Shown: in pieces, positions 22,360-24,702 of the stretch
How positions within the stretch are numbered: the stretch's first letter is position 1
How the letters are laid out: every line of letters starts with the position of its first letter
Assembly: GCA_934273635.1 (NCBI GenBank)
Contig: CAKQSV010000017.1
Span: 1-24,702 of the forward strand
DNA: 24,702 bases
From: an uncultured Alphaproteobacteria bacterium
GTDB lineage: Bacteria > Pseudomonadota > Alphaproteobacteria > RF32 > CAG-239
Reading direction: 5' to 3'
The notes under the pieces: generated by a model
What the model saw: only the letters and a program-made list of their open reading frames with translations
Told to the model about the DNA's origin: nothing
Database searches by the model: none
Translations under genes and position numbers: made by a program

Positions 22360-24702
22360 TTAATATGTCAACATCAATACCGGCGTCGCCCAGTGTGAAT
22401 TTGACTTTTTATCTTCTGTTGTGCTAGACAACCAGTTCACAAAGTAAGCATTATTTTTATCCACTTCTGTACTCATCCAAGTATTGTTTAGAGGTGAATC
22501 TCTCATTATATTTACATACCCTTGTGACAATCCTGCCTTATCTGAAATCAAATACCACTTACCTTTTCCTAAGATTTCATCATTTTCCTTATCTGTCCCG
22601 CGATAAGCGTCCGGTACATAATCTGCTGCATAATTCAGAGCATCACGCCATGTTGATAGTTTACTTTTTCCTGCAACTCCTACTTTACGAATTGACAAAT
22701 TATTATGAAAAATAACACCATTATAATAAACTATACCAACAAACTTTCCGTCATTATCATACAGGCTATCATTAAAATAACATTTAGATAAATTATTCAA
22801 ATAACATGACTTATAACAATTTCCATTTGCTCTTCTGGTATAACCAGTTGGACAAATTTTAAAATTTAATGAGCGACTAGTTCCAAACCCTATCTGTAAT
22901 TGATATTTATTATGTGCAGTATATAAACCCTTACTATTTTTAGTTAAATTAGATACATGATTACAAAGATTACATTGTTGTTCATTACCCTTATCACACC
23001 CCTCGACCACCAACGCACAGGCTGAATCATCACCGAGTTTTTCGCCTGCTTGACTTTTACAGTGTGTATACTTATTGATACAATCAGATGGTGTCGGAAA
23101 TGATATCTTTTTTTCCCCTAAATCTTGCAACATCGCATTCAAGTAGTGCAAATAACTGGTACTACAATCATAATATCCTGTGGCTATGGGAGTTGGAAGT
23201 GTCAAGCACATCCCTTTATTTGTTTCACTTTGACCTAACGTATTAAAAACAAAACAAGCGTCATAACCATAATACGTTCCCTCGGCATCCGTGCAAGACG
23301 TTGTCACACCGTATTGTCCCTCCCCAAATCCGACATGTGTATAATTTTCAGCGGTATTAGTATTGCTATCAAAGAACAAATCCGAGCCAAATGGCAGCCA
23401 GGTGCGACCGGTGCCAAGCTCATCTTTGCGGATGCATACGCACTTACGGGCATTGCTCGGGTCTTGCATCCACATCCCGCCACTTGCCGCGTCGCTCTTG
23501 CAACCATTATAGCCAAAATACGCCCGATAACCCAACGCCGCGCTCGGGTCGCCCTGATAGCAATATTCCAAATTTCCTTGGTCACTCCCGGGGTTTTGCT
23601 CATAAGGGTACAATGTCCGGTTGCAGATGTTCACCACGCATTTGCCGTTCACCATTTTGTAACCCAACTTGCAGCAGTGGTTACTGTCACCCTTATCGCT
23701 ATCGTCATAATTTTGACAATTACCGACATATACACCGTCTCGCCAACAACTGTTACAATCGGTGGTCACGGTATTGCCGTTAGTATCTTTATAAGTTGAT
23801 TCCTGATAGCGGCAACGTATGCCTTTGCTCTCGTCATAGTTCAGGCAATATTTGACATTGGCGCCCGCATTGCACACCGCCGCGGTCGATACATCATAAC
23901 CCGTGCAATACTTGCTCTCACTGCACCAAACCTTACTGCTGTCGCTCGGACAATGGATAATGGTATAAACACTGCTGACCTCATCCGAGCCATAACAGTC
24001 ATCGACCGACTTGGTATACCCTTGCGCCTCGCAATCATTATAGGCGTCATCGGCATATTCGCCAGCATTAGCGCCTACGGTTAAAATCCCTCGGCACAAC
24101 TTGCCTTTTAATTCCTCATCGGTTTCTTTTAAGGTTGCGCCGTCATTTTCGTACAAACAGTGCCATACATTACCATATAAATAGTCGTCAATGTTAGTCT
24201 CGGAAGTCTTGGTACACAGGCTTTCGCAGTTGCTCTCGGTGGTGTAGTTCAGACCGTTGCGCTTGCAAACATTATCCACATTTATCAACTTGCCGTCCGA
24301 GCAAACCGTGTCATAGTGCGAGGCGCAGGTGCAACTTTCATACCTGTTCACCACGCCTTTGCTGCTTTGCACACGACAGCTCTTGCCCAACCCGACTTCG
24401 TGATTGTTGGCATCGCACTCTTGATAAGAGTTCGGACAACACCCGCTGTAATAGTTGATACTTTGACCTTGCGCATTGGGCGCGACACAAACATCGCTGA
24501 CGTCAAATTCTCCGCCCAAACCGCAGGTGGTATTGTCTGAATTGCTGTAAGGATAACGCGCCCTATCGCACGAGCAACGATATTTTTTGCTCCCGTCATA
24601 ATAGCAGGAATCATTAAGAGAAGTTGAATTATTAGTGCAAGCGTCCGGCGACAATGCGGTGTAAAGATTGCTGTTGCAACATCCGGTAGTGTAACCGTCG
24701 GC
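22360..24702 (-). CDS. Large secreted-type Cys-rich modular protein, partial (no start in window)
   Basis: The frame is open to the right edge, giving 780 visible residues; the TTG at 24654 is not taken as the start because 16 further in-frame codons continue the Cys-rich sequence. The visible protein is an array of Cys modules: CSCDRARYPYSNSDNTTC, CCPNSYQECD, the module A form NDCEAQGYTKSVDDC...HCP...VWC, CCKLGYKMVNGKCVVNIC, and LYPYEQNPGSDQGNLEYC. The last ~125 residues (YYNGVIFHN, GKWYLISDKAGL, NTWMSTEVDKNNAYFVNW, ATPVLMLTY) match the C-terminal domain of the downstream protein and are DUF1566-like. DNA for the C-terminal part is more AT-rich than for the modules. Probably a secreted or surface adhesin-like factor; the N-terminus and signal peptide lie outside the window. 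Confidence 0.8.
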   Translation of the reverse strand, partial: ADGYTTGCCNSNLYTALSPDACTNNSTSLNDSCYYDGSKKYRCSCDRARYPYSNSDNTTCGLGGEFDVSDVCVAPNAQGQSINYYSGCCPNSYQECDANNHEVGLGKSCRVQSSKGVVNRYESCTCASHYDTVCSDGKLINVDNVCKRNGLNYTTESNCESLCTKTSETNIDDYLYGNVWHCLYENDGATLKETDEELKGKLCRGILTVGANAGEYADDAYNDCEAQGYTKSVDDCYGSDEVSSVYTIIHCPSDSSKVWCSESKYCTGYDVSTAAVCNAGANVKYCLNYDESKGIRCRYQESTYKDTNGNTVTTDCNSCWRDGVYVGNCQNYDDSDKGDSNHCCKLGYKMVNGKCVVNICNRTLYPYEQNPGSDQGNLEYCYQGDPSAALGYRAYFGYNGCKSDAASGGMWMQDPSNARKCVCIRKDELGTGRTWLPFGSDLFFDSNTNTAENYTHVGFGEGQYGVTTSCTDAEGTYYGYDACFVFNTLGQSETNKGMCLTLPTPIATGYYDCSTSYLHYLNAMLQDLGEKKISFPTPSDCINKYTHCKSQAGEKLGDDSACALVVEGCDKGNEQQCNLCNHVSNLTKNSKGLYTAHNKYQLQIGFGTSRSLNFKICPTGYTRRANGNCYKSCYLNNLSKCYFNDSLYDNDGKFVGIVYYNGVIFHNNLSIRKVGVAGKSKLSTWRDALNYAADYVPDAYRGTDKENDEILGKGKWYLISDKAGLSQGYVNIMRDSPLNNTWMSTEVDKNNAYFVNWLSSTTEDKKSNSHWATPVLMLTY

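Noticed and set aside
1..24702. tRNA, rRNA or riboswitch genes
   Set aside because: Reading the intergenic stretches on both strands showed no cloverleaf, conserved rRNA segment or recognisable riboswitch core; a covariance-model scan would settle this.

Overview
The window looks like a chromosomal piece of an uncultured, low-to-moderate GC, anaerobic alphaproteobacterium, probably host- or gut-associated. The main evidence is a GcrA-type cell-cycle regulator (essentially alphaproteobacterial), an alphaproteobacterial-style RNA polymerase omega subunit, a full-length oxygen-sensitive pyruvate:ferredoxin oxidoreductase, intergenic CGTCATTGCGAG...GAAGCAATCCAG palindromic repeats, and large secreted cysteine-rich proteins. 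This placement is an inference from gene content; no rRNA or other phylogenetic marker is present.

Layout. Positions 1-341 (minus) hold the 5' end of a secreted Cys-rich protein. Next come a LprI-like lipoprotein (plus) and a minus-strand run of a DUF4139 protein, an unknown secreted protein and rpoZ. From about 5.1 kb on the plus strand are gcrA, a RgpF-type rhamnan-synthesis-like gene, and a four-gene envelope-stress or metal-sensing cluster: a single-TM candidate anti-sigma, an ECF sigma, a Spy/CpxP-like periplasmic protein and a His-rich secreted protein. This cluster is preceded by an ECF-type promoter and closed by a strong terminator. At 8.3-12.7 kb is a lipid A modification locus: eptA-like phosphoethanolamine transferase plus a SEC59/DGK1/VTE5-family lipid kinase on the minus strand, divergent from an OmpR-type response regulator and its histidine kinase. 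A LysR regulator, two paralogous tandem small lipoproteins and a very small membrane protein follow on the minus strand. nifJ fills 14.9-18.5 kb. After it lie two unrecognised cytosolic proteins that look like divergent tandem duplicates. About 690 bp of non-coding, nested palindromic repeats (20.2-20.9 kb) follow. The right end (20.9 kb to the edge, minus) holds two secreted Cys-rich modular proteins with a DUF1566/Lcl-like C-terminal domain; they share a module with the partial gene at the left edge.

How the genes may work together. Much of the window concerns the cell envelope. The ECF cluster resembles the CnrYXH design (membrane anti-sigma, periplasmic sensor, sigma). The eptA locus pairs an enzyme that releases diacylglycerol with a kinase that could recycle it, beside a PmrAB-like two-component pair and an 11-bp direct repeat that may be the operator. 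The Cys-rich proteins are probably surface or secreted adhesin-like factors. nifJ and gcrA are core metabolic and cell-cycle genes. No tRNA, rRNA, CRISPR array, transposase or phage gene was recognised.
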